DNA of 64,000 nucleotides from Hyphomicrobiales bacterium (lineage in GTDB: Bacteria; Pseudomonadota; Alphaproteobacteria; Rhizobiales; Rhizobiaceae): NCBI GenBank assembly GCA_900469955.1, contig UBYX01000042.1, positions 1 to 64,000 on the forward strand, written 5' to 3'. A model generated the notes under the pieces. The model was not told the origin of the DNA. It did not search any database and was given only the letters and a program-made list of their open reading frames with translations. Numbering within the stretch: the stretch's first letter is position 1; each line of letters begins with the position of its first letter. Positions 43,676 through 52,353 of the stretch are shown piece by piece. Position numbers and translations under genes: made by a program.

Positions 43676-43897
43676 GTGCTTAGAGATCATTTGCAGCCTG
43701 CTCGTCAAAGCGTCCTCCTTCCGGAAGAGATTGCTACGCTGCAGCGGGTTTTTGACCAAACCTGCAATGCCCTGGGAATCGAGAAGAAGAGTTCTCAGGC
43801 TGAAGGACTAGCGGCTACATTGGTTAATCTCTACGAGCGCGGAGTTCGAACAGAGGGGCAGTTAGCTGCCATGGTCGATAAGATCGACTTCCTCTAA
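43676..43897 (+). CDS. hypothetical small helical protein
   Basis: A 73-aa frame from GTG 43676 (LRDHLQPARQSVLLPEEIA, then VFDQTCNALGIEKK and TLVNLYERGVRTEGQLAAM), fully helical. Similar short proteins are frequent in rhizobia. The frame is open back to 43508, but that part does not look like the family. Function unknown. Confidence 0.5.
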   Translation: MLRDHLQPARQSVLLPEEIATLQRVFDQTCNALGIEKKSSQAEGLAATLVNLYERGVRTEGQLAAMVDKIDFL

Positions 43898-44095
43898 ATA
43901 CTCCCGTCGGCGTAGTTGATCCTTCGGGCTCCATAGGCTTAACGTTTAGGCATCGGTCGGGCAGAGAAAAGCCCGGCTTCGAAAGACCGCGCTTCTGGGC
44001 ATTGACGCGAGCATTCCACTTCCCAGCCACCTTGGTATTTGGGGCGATGGCTTATGCGGGAACGCGCCCACCGCCGCGATCTCGCGGAGCGATCC

Positions 44096-44120
44096 GGAAC
44101 TTTTCCTTCCCTCAAAGGTT
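44096..44120 (+). promoter_or_regulatory. EcfG-type promoter for the CsbD gene
   Basis: GGAAC (44096-44100), 16 bp, GGTT (44117-44120). The CsbD start follows 34 bp later. CsbD genes are classical general-stress genes, which supports the site. Confidence 0.7.
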
Positions 44121-44154
44121 TGGTCTCACCACGATCCGTGAGGAGGAAACAGCC

Positions 44155-44364
44155 ATGATGGACTGGAACAGAGTCGAAGGTAACTGGAAACAGATGAAGG
44201 GCAAAATCAAGGAGCAGTGGGGAAAACTCACTGACGACGACCTTGATATGATCGCTGGAAAACGCGACCAACTCGAAGGCAAGATTCAAGAACGGTATGG
44301 CTATGAAAAGGATCGTACCCGTCAAGATATAGACGATTGGTACGGGCGCCAGAACTTTCATTGA
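44155..44364 (+). CDS. CsbD-family stress protein
   Basis: A 69-aa hydrophilic protein of the CsbD family: MDWNRVEGNWKQMKGKIKEQ, then GKLTDDDLDMIAGKRDQLEG and a YGYEKD tail. Such proteins accumulate in the general stress response; the molecular role is not known. AGGAGG lies before ATG 44155 (44158 also possible). The frame extends upstream to 44002 but passes through the promoter. A strong terminator follows at once. Confidence 0.92.
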   Translation: MMDWNRVEGNWKQMKGKIKEQWGKLTDDDLDMIAGKRDQLEGKIQERYGYEKDRTRQDIDDWYGRQNFH

Positions 44365-44371
44365 TCATTGA

Positions 44372-44394
44372 CCCCGCTTCGGCGGGGTTTTCTT
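44372..44394 (+). terminator. rho-independent terminator of the CsbD gene
   Basis: CCCCGC (44372-44377), loop TTCG, GCGGGG (44382-44387), then TTTTCTT: a perfect stem with a stable tetraloop and T tract. Confidence 0.92.
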
Positions 44395-44487
44395 ATTAAG
44401 ACTTTCCAAGGACCGAGAAACGGCATCATCGGCCGTCCTCCCGTGGCGATGGGTGGAACAGAGACATCCTCTTAAAAGTTCGGCGGC

Positions 44488-44676
44488 ATGCCACTGACGC
44501 ACCACGAGAGACAAGAGATCTTCGAGGAAGGGAAGCGCGCCGCCTCCCTCGAACAAAGCTCTATCGTTTGCCCCTATCTGGATGACGAGACCACAGAGCG
44601 CTGCGCCATCTGGATGGCCGGGTACCGCTCCTTCAAGGGCGATGATGCGAACTACGCGGAGAGCCTACTCCTTTAA
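44488..44676 (+). CDS. Rmf/CrpP-like small protein
   Basis: A 62-aa protein: EEGKRAASLEQSSIVCPYLD, then RCAIWMAGYRSF. The combination of a G..AA helix, a CPY turn and an IWMAGY helix resembles the fold of ribosome modulation factor and CrpP-like proteins. If real, it would act on ribosomes in stationary phase or stress. The ribosome site is weak. A GGAAC-N17-AGTT lies just upstream but would put transcription start almost on the start codon. Confidence 0.55.
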   Translation: MPLTHHERQEIFEEGKRAASLEQSSIVCPYLDDETTERCAIWMAGYRSFKGDDANYAESLLL

Positions 44677-44809
44677 GTCTGTTGCTTCCCCCAGCTCACC
44701 ACTCGTGTTTAGGGCGGCGGGTCTGCTATGGCCCCATTGCAGTCATCGGCACAGCTTAATCCCAGAGGCTGCTTCGTGGCTCGATCCAGGCGCCAATGGC
44801 GAGCGTGAA

Positions 44810-45703
44810 CTAGCCGACGAGCGCGGTTCGCAGCGCGGGGATGTCGTCCAAGACGCAGTCAACAAAGGCGGCGATCCGAGGTGTCTTGCGCAAATCGGCG
44901 GGTGTCAGCAGATACCACGCGCGGGTTAGTTCGGGAACCGGCGGCAGCACCTGAACCAGCGTCTCCTCGGCGTCGCCGAGCGTCGTGGGAAGAGGTGCGA
45001 TACCGACACCTGCCTTCACCGATGACACTGCACCCAGCATGCTTGAGCTGCGACTCACGATACGGGCCTGGGACACGACTGTCGGCAGCCATTTGGCAAC
45101 CCGGTGATTTTCCATGATGCCGTCGAAGCCGATCAGCGCATGCGCTGCGAGGTGGGTGATGCTTTCGGGCCGGCCATTCTGCTGAATGTAGCTCTTGCTG
45201 GCGTAGACGGCCCAAATGGAGTCGCAAATCTTCCGCCCAACAAGGCGCTCATCCACCGGCTCTCCGGAGCGCAAGGCAACGTCGGCATCTCCCTTGGTCA
45301 GGTCTAGGTACCGGTCGCTGGTGATGAATTGCACGGCAAGGTCTGGATAGCGAGCATGGAACCGGTCGAGCAAGCCGGACGCAGCAATGCGAGCGACCGT
45401 CGGTTCCGGACAGGTCAGGCGAATAGTTCCCGTCAAATCGAGCTTCAGTTCGCCGATCTTTCGTTGCAGTTCTTCGACAGCGGTCTCGACGGCCATGACT
45501 TCGCTGATCAGAGCTTCGCCCAATTGGGAGAGGCGGTACCCCGTCGCCTGCCGTTTTACGAGGCTCAGCCCGATACGATGCTCAAGCTCCAGCAGTCTGC
45601 GATGGACTGTCGATTGATTGACGCCGAGCGCCTTGGCCGCAGCAAGGGTGCTGCCACATCGTGACACGGCAATGAGATGGCGCAGATCGTTCCAGTCGAA
45701 CAT
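44810..45703 (-). CDS. LysR-family transcriptional regulator
   Basis: A 297-aa LysR protein: FDWNDLRHLIAVSRCGSTLAA, ALGVNQSTVHRRLLELE, then a substrate domain. The start at 45703 (MFDWND) matches homologues; 45712 is also possible. It is divergent from the cupin gene and probably regulates it. Confidence 0.88.
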   Translation of the reverse strand: MFDWNDLRHLIAVSRCGSTLAAAKALGVNQSTVHRRLLELEHRIGLSLVKRQATGYRLSQLGEALISEVMAVETAVEELQRKIGELKLDLTGTIRLTCPEPTVARIAASGLLDRFHARYPDLAVQFITSDRYLDLTKGDADVALRSGEPVDERLVGRKICDSIWAVYASKSYIQQNGRPESITHLAAHALIGFDGIMENHRVAKWLPTVVSQARIVSRSSSMLGAVSSVKAGVGIAPLPTTLGDAEETLVQVLPPVPELTRAWYLLTPADLRKTPRIAAFVDCVLDDIPALRTALVG

Positions 45704-45804
45704 GGGGACCATTATGCACTTTTGCGCGGCACTTGAGCAAACTCGCTGCTGCCGCTGGAACTCTGCAGGGGTTAACCTTTCTGGAGATGCAAAGGGAGGA
45801 AATC

Positions 45805-46218
45805 ATGCACGAGAGATCAGACGTCGAAACCATGACCGCGGCCCTGACGGTTGGCGTCACACGCAGCGCACAGGACAGCGGAATGGCGAAGCTCACACCG
45901 CTTCACCGCCAAGTGGTGCAAGGAATGCCAACTGTGCCGGACCAGGAAGTCAGGGTGCTGACTGCTACCCTGCTGCCTGGCGACGTCACGCCCTACCACT
46001 CGCATCGCCATCCCGTGACGGTCTACGTGCTGGAGGGAACATTCACATTAGAACTGGATGACCGGAACCCGGTCAATATCGAAGCAGGCGAAGTCTTTGT
46101 GGAGCCGTCGGGCGTTAGGATGACTGGACGAAACGAACGGGACATACCTGCGCGAGTGGCTCTTTTCTATGTCTGCGAACCTGATGAGCCATTTGCCGAT
46201 CCAGCAAATGCACGCTGA
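45805..46218 (+). CDS. cupin-domain protein
   Basis: A 137-aa single-domain cupin with the metal-binding motif 1 TPYHSHRHPVTVYVLEGTFTL and motif 2 GEVFVEPSGVRM. The His-X3-His arrangement with a following Glu is there, but the motif 2 histidine is not obvious. The start at 45805 has GGGAGGAAATC; the frame extends to 45733. A LysR-cupin pair suggests small-molecule sensing or detoxification. Confidence 0.8.
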   Translation: MHERSDVETMTAALTVGVTRSAQDSGMAKLTPLHRQVVQGMPTVPDQEVRVLTATLLPGDVTPYHSHRHPVTVYVLEGTFTLELDDRNPVNIEAGEVFVEPSGVRMTGRNERDIPARVALFYVCEPDEPFADPANAR

Positions 46219-46335
46219 AGCCAACAAATAATAGTTAATGTCGGCCCTGGCGCGGAGGCGACGTGGCTCTGCCGCCGGCGCGATGTCTGCTTTCAGGTTA
46301 GCGCCGTGACTGGTATGACTGAGATGCGGGCGCCA

Positions 46336-46354
46336 AGCGGAAATCGTTTCCGCT
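46336..46354. terminator. perfect hairpin downstream of the cupin gene
   Basis: AGCGGAAA (46336-46343), loop TCG, TTTCCGCT (46347-46354): a perfect 8-bp stem with no T tract, 118 bp past the cupin stop. It may be a terminator or a small repeat element. Confidence 0.4.
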
Positions 46355-46498
46355 GCGGGGCCGAAAGCGGGTGGCAGCTATCAAGTCAATAATGCCGAAG
46401 GCCGGCCGCTCCGCCAAGAAGCGCTCGCTCCAAATCGTGGCTGCGCGCACCCCGGAAGTGCGAAATATCAAGGCGAGCGGAGAACGCGTTTTTTGCAT

Positions 46499-46708
46499 CT
46501 ATCCCACCCGTGAATGCGGATAAGGATTCCTGATGTTGGTGTGCAGGAAGTGGGCTTTCGACAAAGCCTGCATGAGTTGCTCGTAGAGGAAAGCGCTGAT
46601 GTTGTAACACTGGTAGACGGAGCAGGTGTTGAACTCGATCTTGAGCATCTGGGTCGGCTCGTTATATCCGCCCGATGTCACTGTGGTGGAGGCTACCGAA
46701 ACACGCAT
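46499..46708 (-). CDS. KTSC-domain small protein
   Basis: A 69-aa protein showing the KTSC pattern: SVASTTVTSGGYNEPTQMLKI (strand pair), FNTCSVYQCYNISAFLYEQLM, then HFLHTNIRNPYPHSRV. KTSC is a small domain of unknown, possibly RNA-related function. The start at 46708 gives the usual length. A further ATG lies seven codons upstream. Confidence 0.75.
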   Translation of the reverse strand: MRVSVASTTVTSGGYNEPTQMLKIEFNTCSVYQCYNISAFLYEQLMQALSKAHFLHTNIRNPYPHSRVG

Positions 46709-47379
46709 CTTCGGTGATCTGCTCCTCATTGTCGGATTGGACTTGAAAAGGCTCAATAGTGAGAGGTGCACCACGGCCATCGTGCGCTGGGCTCTCCCGG
46801 AGGCGACGAAACGGTCAGGCGTCGAGTGCGTTTGCAACCGAACAGGCAAGGGGCCGAAGGCTTACGACAACCACGTGCCATCAGCTTTGAGAAGGACAGG
46901 CAGAAGGCAAGGGCCGCACTCGTGCGCGACTACGTCAGTGATTCCAAAGGCCGTTCCTCCGGCTCGCGCATAGAGGCAGCTTTTCGCAAGCTGTCCATGG
47001 GCGATCATCTAGAGGAGGTTATCCCATAGACAAGAACGAGCGGAGTACTCGCGAAGGTCATGTTTTTTTTGATCTGTCACCTGCCGGATGACCAGCTACG
47101 ACAGTAGCGCCATCGTTCGTAGTGATAGTACCGTTTTGGTGCATGTTTGGGTTGAGGCAAACGAACCGGCGAGTATGGGAAATATGCCACTCAGCGCGCG
47201 CCGGGCCGCCTCGTTCGTCCCAATCTTGCGCATTATCCCTGGCCGAGCGGGATGCTACATCCCTTGATAGGCCAACGAAACGTAGTGCCAGTAGGACAGC
47301 ACAGCGGGAAAACAATTTTGTGATCGCGTCATTGGCGCTCTACAATTACGTGCATTCTTCCGCCAATCGGGAAGGTCGA
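46709..47379. other. region with no clear gene
   Basis: About 670 bp. A plus-strand frame (46766-47029) contains an ordinary-looking C-terminus (KARAALVRDYVSDSKG, then AAFRKLSMGDHLEEV) but no ribosome site. It could be the tail of a lost gene. Nothing else is supported. Confidence 0.4.
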
Positions 47380-47935
47380 TCACCCCAGCTCAGGCCTGAA
47401 CCCAAAATCAAGAGCCAAGGTTACGGCGCCAACTTCGACGACACCCACTGCTGACCCGCCCGCCATCGCGCAATACAGCTAGAGCAGGATCGAGGTGGTG
47501 ATCAGGCCTCCCTCCGTGGCCGCTGGCGCAGGGGCACGGGCGTGCGGCAAGCGCGGGAACAGGAGGAGCGGGGCGCCTCCCAAAAAGGTGATGACACCAA
47601 TAGCGAGGAGAGGGACCTGAATCCAGGAGAGACGCTGCGACGGGCGCTGTCACGAACGTAAGCTCGTTCAGCGTTGCAGCGATGCCTAAGGCCTTGAGCA
47701 GCCGAGCTGGATCGACGATATAGTTCAGAACCGCCCGTAGGTAGCCGCTTGCCGCTCCGTTGACCAGGCGAGCGGCAGCGCCGGCGATGATCATCCAGAC
47801 GAATGGTGTTGCACAGGCGGCCAGGATCGCGATGATTGCAAAAGCGAGGGTAAATACGAAGCCGGGCTCGCCCCAAGAGTGCCGCTGGACTAACTGAGCA
47901 AGGTGCCAGCAAGGTCATCAACGAAACACTGCGAG
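47380..47935 (-). pseudogene. MFS transporter remnant
   Basis: Minus-strand frames give membrane-protein pieces: FVWMIIAGAAARLVNGAAS, then IAATLNELTFVTAPVAASLL. After a frameshift they continue as LLAIGVITFLGGAPLLLFP, then GLITTSILL, a TAG, and YCAMAGGSAVGVVEVG. This is the middle of an MFS protein with at least one frameshift and one stop, truncated at both ends. Confidence 0.6.
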
Positions 47936-48328
47936 CGGCGGGGCTGTTGCGGTAGTCGCCGGCCGACCCCGACGCCGGAACTGTCCCACCAATCCCTATA
48001 CTCGGGCTGCAGCCATTTCAAATGGACGGCTCGGCGATTGATTTAAGAACGAGCATCTAACTTGAGAACTGTGCTCGAATCCGAACACTCGATGTGAGAA
48101 TCAGACGACTATGGCAATTGATGGGTTCTTCTGTGGGTGACGTCATTTCCTAATGAGCGATTCGCAATGAAGCGTGCCGACACGCAGACGCTTTTCGAAG
48201 TTTCTGGCACGCCGCATTGGCAAGCCAACGGTGGCGGATGGGGCACTGCTTACGACAGAGCTGACGTCAAAGACAAAGCTCCTTCCGTCGCCGATCATAT
48301 CGGCAACAACGGTACGGTTGGGGTTGAT
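47936..48328. other. intergenic region with no supported gene
   Basis: About 390 bp downstream of the AI-2E family gene. A plus-strand frame (48167-48337) has no ribosome site and overlaps the end of that gene. Confidence 0.4.
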
Positions 48329-50386
48329 TCAGATTGACTTAGACGATCCGGCGGCGGTGCTGTCTTGTTTAAGGGGGCGCCTGATGCGGATCTTACGCGG
48401 CGGGGCCACCAGTGGCGGCTGTGTATCAGAGAGCGCTTCCCGAGCGGCCGAGCTCAGGTTCAAAGCTACGAAGTCAGCCTCTTCGAGGTCAAGCGTTAGC
48501 TTGTCGTCCTGGCTTTCCGTCCATAGAACCGCGCCCACCCGCGCCGCCGGGTAAAGACGCTTGAGCCTGCGGACAACCATGCGGGCGTGCCTGCCCGAGT
48601 CCTCATTTAGGAAGCAGACTACGATGGCGCTTGTTCGCTCCGGCACCAAATTGGTGCCACGGCGATCGGAAAGATCGAAGTGCCTTGCTACCACCACCTC
48701 GGCTCCTTGGACCTGGAGGACTTGAGCGAGCATGGCTGCTGACGCATCGTCCAGCGGGCCCCTGCCGCCGATGCAGAAGACTGTTTTGCCACTCCCGTCC
48801 GGTAGTTCCGCTGCATCATCGCTCACCCTGATCGGCGTCACAGGGCGCTGATCTACCTTGGTTTCATCTTTGGGAGCTTGCTCCTCCTGCTCTTCTTCCT
48901 GGGCGATGTCGGCAAGATTGGAGACCAGAGCAATGGCAGCTTCATAAACCTGATCCATTTGTTCCGCCCTCAAGACACCACGACGCCGGTCCTTCTCAGC
49001 AAGCAAAAGGGCCGGAATAGCCACTTGGCTGTAGTAGTCCTCCAGATAGGCCTCCTCAAGAAGCTCCTCCGCGTAGTCAGTCGCCTCATCGGGATCTCCT
49101 GCGAGTAGCCGTTGATAGAGGCGCTCCTTAGGATCGAGCACCGGCTCGCTTCCAAATAGAACCTCCAGGAACTCGAACTGCGGGACGTATCGGCCCAGGA
49201 CTACAAGACAGACGGTCAGTGGTGTCGATAGGACCAGGCCGACTGGTCCCCAAAGCCACGCCCAAAAAATCGCAGCGACGACGATTGCCAAGGGGGACAG
49301 CCCAGTGCGAGATCCATAAAGCCACGGTTCCACGATATTGTTGCTGGTCAACTCCAAAACGAGAAATATGGCCGCAACCCACAAAACGAGGCTCCAGCCT
49401 GGGTCGACCGCGAACGCTAAGAACAGGGGCAGAACCATCGCTATGACAGGTCCAATGTAGGGGACAAAACGGAGGACGATCGCGAGCATTCCCCAGAGCG
49501 CTGCGTTCGGAACCCCCACCACCCATAGACCGAGCGCCAACGGGACGCCGTACGTACAATTGACCACCAACTGCATGAGCAGATATCGCCCAACCCGGCT
49601 GCCGGCCTCCTGGATGGCCTCTGTTGTTCGATGCAGATCTCCGTAGCCGACGAGGCGGATAAAGCGGTCGCGAAGCGTTTCTCGCTCCAAGAGCATGAAA
49701 ATGACCACGACTATGACCAGGCCTAGTGAGGCTATGGGGCCAAGCAGGGGTCCGATCAGGCTCGTGAGCGTGGCGATTGGACGACTAGGCGCAAATATCT
49801 CAACGAGAAGCGGTTCGCGTGGTATCGGTCCAGCACCTGGGTCCGCATGTGGCTGCCCATCATTGTTGAGTTCACGGCCCACGCTCTCGATGGCGGCCAT
49901 AAGGCGTCGGATGAAACCGTTGTCCGTTCCGCTATCTTGAAGCGCCCGGATCTTGGCTATGATATTGCCTTGGTATTCCGGGAGCTTCTGAGCCACCTCG
50001 GCGACATGCCCAGCCACGACGAGCCCAAAAATCACGAGAAAAAGGAAGGCGAGCACGACGGTGATTATAACGGCGAGAGTGCGCGGGAGACCCAACTTCC
50101 GCAGACGTGAAGAAATCGGAGCGAGGGCAAACGTCAGCAGGACTGCAATTGCCAAAGGAAGAAGCACGTCCTTGGCGAAATAGAGAATAGCGATAACTGC
50201 AAGCACGCTTACAAAGGCAGGCAGGCTTGATGACGGAGAAGATGTCGAGATCGAATAAACGCGGCGGGGGCCGCCGAGGTCGTTTAGCACTTTTGCCTCC
50301 GCACTCTCGGCGTAGCTCGAACAGGTCGATGGGTTGGCCGTCTCTCCTGTGGGATATGGGGCGCTTATCCACCTCGGCAATGACAC
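48329..50386 (-). CDS. AI-2E family (PerM/UPF0118) membrane protein with a long cytosolic tail
   Basis: A 685-aa protein. About 400 N-terminal residues carry the eight-helix AI-2E/PerM domain (LPAFVSVLAVIAILYFAKDV at the start, FVPYIGPVIAMVLPLFLAF in the middle). About 280 hydrophilic residues follow, with a stretch of QEEEQEEQAPKDE and a Rossmann-like segment (KTVFCIGGRGPLDD). The substrate in this family is disputed; long versions are common in rhizobia. The exact start is uncertain because no ribosome site is clear. Confidence 0.85.
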   Translation of the reverse strand: MSLPRWISAPYPTGETANPSTCSSYAESAEAKVLNDLGGPRRVYSISTSSPSSSLPAFVSVLAVIAILYFAKDVLLPLAIAVLLTFALAPISSRLRKLGLPRTLAVIITVVLAFLFLVIFGLVVAGHVAEVAQKLPEYQGNIIAKIRALQDSGTDNGFIRRLMAAIESVGRELNNDGQPHADPGAGPIPREPLLVEIFAPSRPIATLTSLIGPLLGPIASLGLVIVVVIFMLLERETLRDRFIRLVGYGDLHRTTEAIQEAGSRVGRYLLMQLVVNCTYGVPLALGLWVVGVPNAALWGMLAIVLRFVPYIGPVIAMVLPLFLAFAVDPGWSLVLWVAAIFLVLELTSNNIVEPWLYGSRTGLSPLAIVVAAIFWAWLWGPVGLVLSTPLTVCLVVLGRYVPQFEFLEVLFGSEPVLDPKERLYQRLLAGDPDEATDYAEELLEEAYLEDYYSQVAIPALLLAEKDRRRGVLRAEQMDQVYEAAIALVSNLADIAQEEEQEEQAPKDETKVDQRPVTPIRVSDDAAELPDGSGKTVFCIGGRGPLDDASAAMLAQVLQVQGAEVVVARHFDLSDRRGTNLVPERTSAIVVCFLNEDSGRHARMVVRRLKRLYPAARVGAVLWTESQDDKLTLDLEEADFVALNLSSAAREALSDTQPPLVAPPRKIRIRRPLKQDSTAAGSSKSI

Positions 50387-50794
50387 TGGACTTCAGCAGC
50401 GGCTGGTGTCGTTGCGCGACCCCAGGGGCGAGCTCATCCGCGCCAATCTGCGAGGCAGACGAGTCACAAAGCACAAACCCTCAGCCGCATTCCAAGGCGT
50501 CCAGTTGCCAACAAACCAGGGACACGGGCGCGACCGTCCATGGCGTCCAAATTGGACTGGTGGAGCCATCACGGGCGAGATTTTTGCGCTTTCCATCTAG
50601 TGGGTAATTGGCACTGCCTCGGCGCACCGGCAGCAATGGTCTGCCACAAGTGAGGGGAAATTGATTTGGCTCCTACAAGTCCGTAAATTGTCCAATTTGG
50701 CCGGCGTCTCATGCTCGCTGTCGCCGAATATCCTTGCAATGTCGCTGAATGAGCGCATGGTGTTCTATCGGTAGGCTTTCTTCAGGGCACTACC
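50387..50794. other. intergenic region with no supported gene
   Basis: About 410 bp between the divergent AI-2E gene and the small-gene module. It should contain promoters for both. No EcfG-type site found. Confidence 0.4.
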
Positions 50795-50839
50795 GTTGCG
50801 GGCTACACGGCCTGTGCCCCAAGCGAAAGGAGGACAAAC
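50795..50839 (+). promoter_or_regulatory. duplicated leader element, copy 1
   Basis: The 45 bases before ATG 50840 match those before ATG 56006: GTTGCGGGCTA, then CTGTGCCCCAA, CGAA and GGAGGAC appear in the same order with few changes. It includes the ribosome site. The two downstream genes are not alike, so the leader itself is the repeated unit. Confidence 0.65.
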
Positions 50840-51100
50840 ATGTCTTCCGAAGCACCACAAGCAGAGCCAGCGAAAGCGGCTGGACTTACGCAGCTACGTA
50901 GGCGCGTCGCCGACGAGACCGCTCTCTACGAAACGGCACTTACTCGGCAAAGCCATGCGAGCTACTTGATCCGCAGGCTCCATAACCATGTCGTGGGCAG
51001 CGGTCCCGCAACAGGAGGGGTCGGCCACACCAGCGTTTCTCTAAGCGAGCGCCGCGACACTCAGATCGGTTCGGTCGCGAATGGTGGCAGTGATGAGTAA
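50840..51100 (+). CDS. hypothetical small protein (first gene of the plus-strand module)
   Basis: An 86-aa soluble protein (TQLRRRVADETALYETALTR, then SHASYLIRRLHNHV) with a strong AAAGGAGGA site. It is helical at first, glycine/serine-rich later. It opens a module of five small genes and overlaps the next one by eight bases. Function unknown. Confidence 0.6.
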   Translation: MSSEAPQAEPAKAAGLTQLRRRVADETALYETALTRQSHASYLIRRLHNHVVGSGPATGGVGHTSVSLSERRDTQIGSVANGGSDE

Positions 51101-51413
51101 TGCCTCGCGCACCACAACCCAAGACGACAAGGCCTCACACCTATGCCGATACAAGATGAGGCAGGAAGTCAATCGCTCTTGGACTGTCTACGATACCTAC
51201 AGCAGCGGACCAGAAATCGCTTTGGCGTGGTCGGTCGGGAATCTATCAAACCGTGAGGCGCGTATTTGCTGCGCCATCGTGAATGAGAAGCATGATGCTC
51301 GGCAGAAGCATCCTCTGAAAGCACGGCCGCCGTTCAACCATAGGCTACAGAAGATCGACGCGTTACCTCTTGTCTCAGAAGGGGTAGCCCATGCTCACGG
51401 TGATCAAGGTTGA
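51093..51413 (+). CDS. hypothetical small protein, paralogue of 58494-58697
   Basis: A 106-aa protein whose core (MRQEVNRSWTVYDTYSSGPEI, then NLSNREARICCAIVNEKHDAR) matches the protein at 58494-58697 (VRQELDLSWTVYDVFTGGPA, NLSESQADMYCTVIN). The shared SWTVYD and xCxxVN motifs define a small family I do not know by name. The start ATG 51093 overlaps the previous gene's end. The C-terminus is about 35 residues longer than that of its paralogue and overlaps the DUF982 start. Confidence 0.6.
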   Translation: MSNASRTTTQDDKASHLCRYKMRQEVNRSWTVYDTYSSGPEIALAWSVGNLSNREARICCAIVNEKHDARQKHPLKARPPFNHRLQKIDALPLVSEGVAHAHGDQG

Positions 51414-51657
51414 TTTCCGCGCCGAATGGGAGTTCCCGGTCAGCGTAAGAGACGGTCCCATCAACGATAAGCTAATCCTCGGGCCACGAGTAGCGCTGAA
51501 GTACCTTCAAGAGGAACTGGGCGCGCGGTCAGGACAAGCCTATTGGACAGCAGTCGGAGCATGCGTCTCAGCATTGCTTGGTCGCGGCGATTTAGAGGAT
51601 GCCCGCAACCGATTCATCATCGCTTACGCCGAACACATGGTGCGGGTGCATCCTTAG
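51391..51657 (+). CDS. DUF982 protein
   Basis: An 88-aa protein with the full DUF982 pattern: FRAEWEFPVSVRDGP, LILGPRVALKYLQEELG, YWTAVGACVSALLGRGDLEDARNRF (given here in parts) and an IIAYAEH end. It follows the gene at 51093 with a 23-bp overlap, so they are likely expressed together. Confidence 0.85.
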   Translation: MLTVIKVDFRAEWEFPVSVRDGPINDKLILGPRVALKYLQEELGARSGQAYWTAVGACVSALLGRGDLEDARNRFIIAYAEHMVRVHP

Positions 51658-51771
51658 GAGACGTTGCACCAATGTCAGATTGATCAATACCATCGCTGCT
51701 GCGGACAGGGCTGCTGCGGGACTAGCCTTTCCGAGGTACGAACACCTGCGACGCGCTTGAAGGAAAAACGC

Positions 51772-52026
51772 GTGACTTTAACTTTTCCGAATAAGAGCCG
51801 GAGTTTCGATGACGTCAGGAACGTGGTCCACTTCATCGGCCATGACGGCATGTTCGAGGTCAGGTTCTTCGTACAAGCCGCCGCTCTTTCGACTTCGCGT
51901 CTGTCATAACAGGAGTATCTCCGCGCCTTCGATGCCGCACGGGCTAAAATCCAGCAGACCGCATTAAAGCTCTACAACCGAAAACACGGAATGACTTACA
52001 CGCTCGGAGCTGCCGAGATTGGGTAG
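51772..52026 (+). pseudogene. DUF1488 gene with in-frame TAA
   Basis: From GTG 51772 the frame reads VTLTFPNKSRSFDDVRNVV (DUF1488 start), then FFVQAAALSTSRLS, a TAA (51907-51909, codon 46), and goes on QEYLRAFDAARAKIQQTAL, KHGMTYTL to TAG 52026. The total of 84 sense codons plus the stop equals its intact paralogue at 60312-60566, which has Lys (AAA) at the same place. A single A-to-T change explains the stop. The frame downstream is fully conserved, so the mutation is recent or the stop is read through. Confidence 0.75.
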
Positions 52027-52053
52027 CTACAAACGGCGCTCTAGGAGGCAGCC

Positions 52054-52302
52054 ATGAAAACAAGTGTTCGGCGCGTCGCATTCCAGAAGGCGTTTCTGTT
52101 GCCGGGGATGGACAAAACTCATGCTCCCGGCGAGTTTGATGTTCAAGTTGTGGAGGAGCCGCTCGACGTAATGTGGGAAGGCTACCACCGAACACTGACG
52201 ATCATGCTCACATCCGGCGGCCTAACGGAAGCCATCGGGGTCACCGAAGCCGCCCTTGACGAGGCTTTGGAAAAAGATCGTTGGGACCAACAGGCAACTT
52301 AG
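52054..52302 (+). CDS. hypothetical small protein, paralogue of 60016-60282
   Basis: An 82-aa protein with AGGAGG before the ATG. It is nearly identical over most of its length to the protein at 60016-60282 (RRVAFQKAFLLPGMDK, EEPLDVMWEGYHRTLTIM). In both loci it directly follows a DUF1488 gene, so the two form a conserved pair. No known function; soluble. Confidence 0.7.
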   Translation: MKTSVRRVAFQKAFLLPGMDKTHAPGEFDVQVVEEPLDVMWEGYHRTLTIMLTSGGLTEAIGVTEAALDEALEKDRWDQQAT

Positions 52303-52353
52303 GCCTTCACGCGGAGGCCTACCACTGACGCCGCGTCTATCAACGACCAGAAC

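Noticed and set aside
18531..44488. Further EcfG-type candidates (for example 14931, 25237 and 44467)
   Set aside because: GGAAC is present, but the -10 lacks GTT at 16-17 bp or lies too close to the start codon.
46766..47029. 87-codon plus-strand frame
   Set aside because: The first half is arginine/glycine-rich noise; no ribosome site. Noted in the gap entry only.
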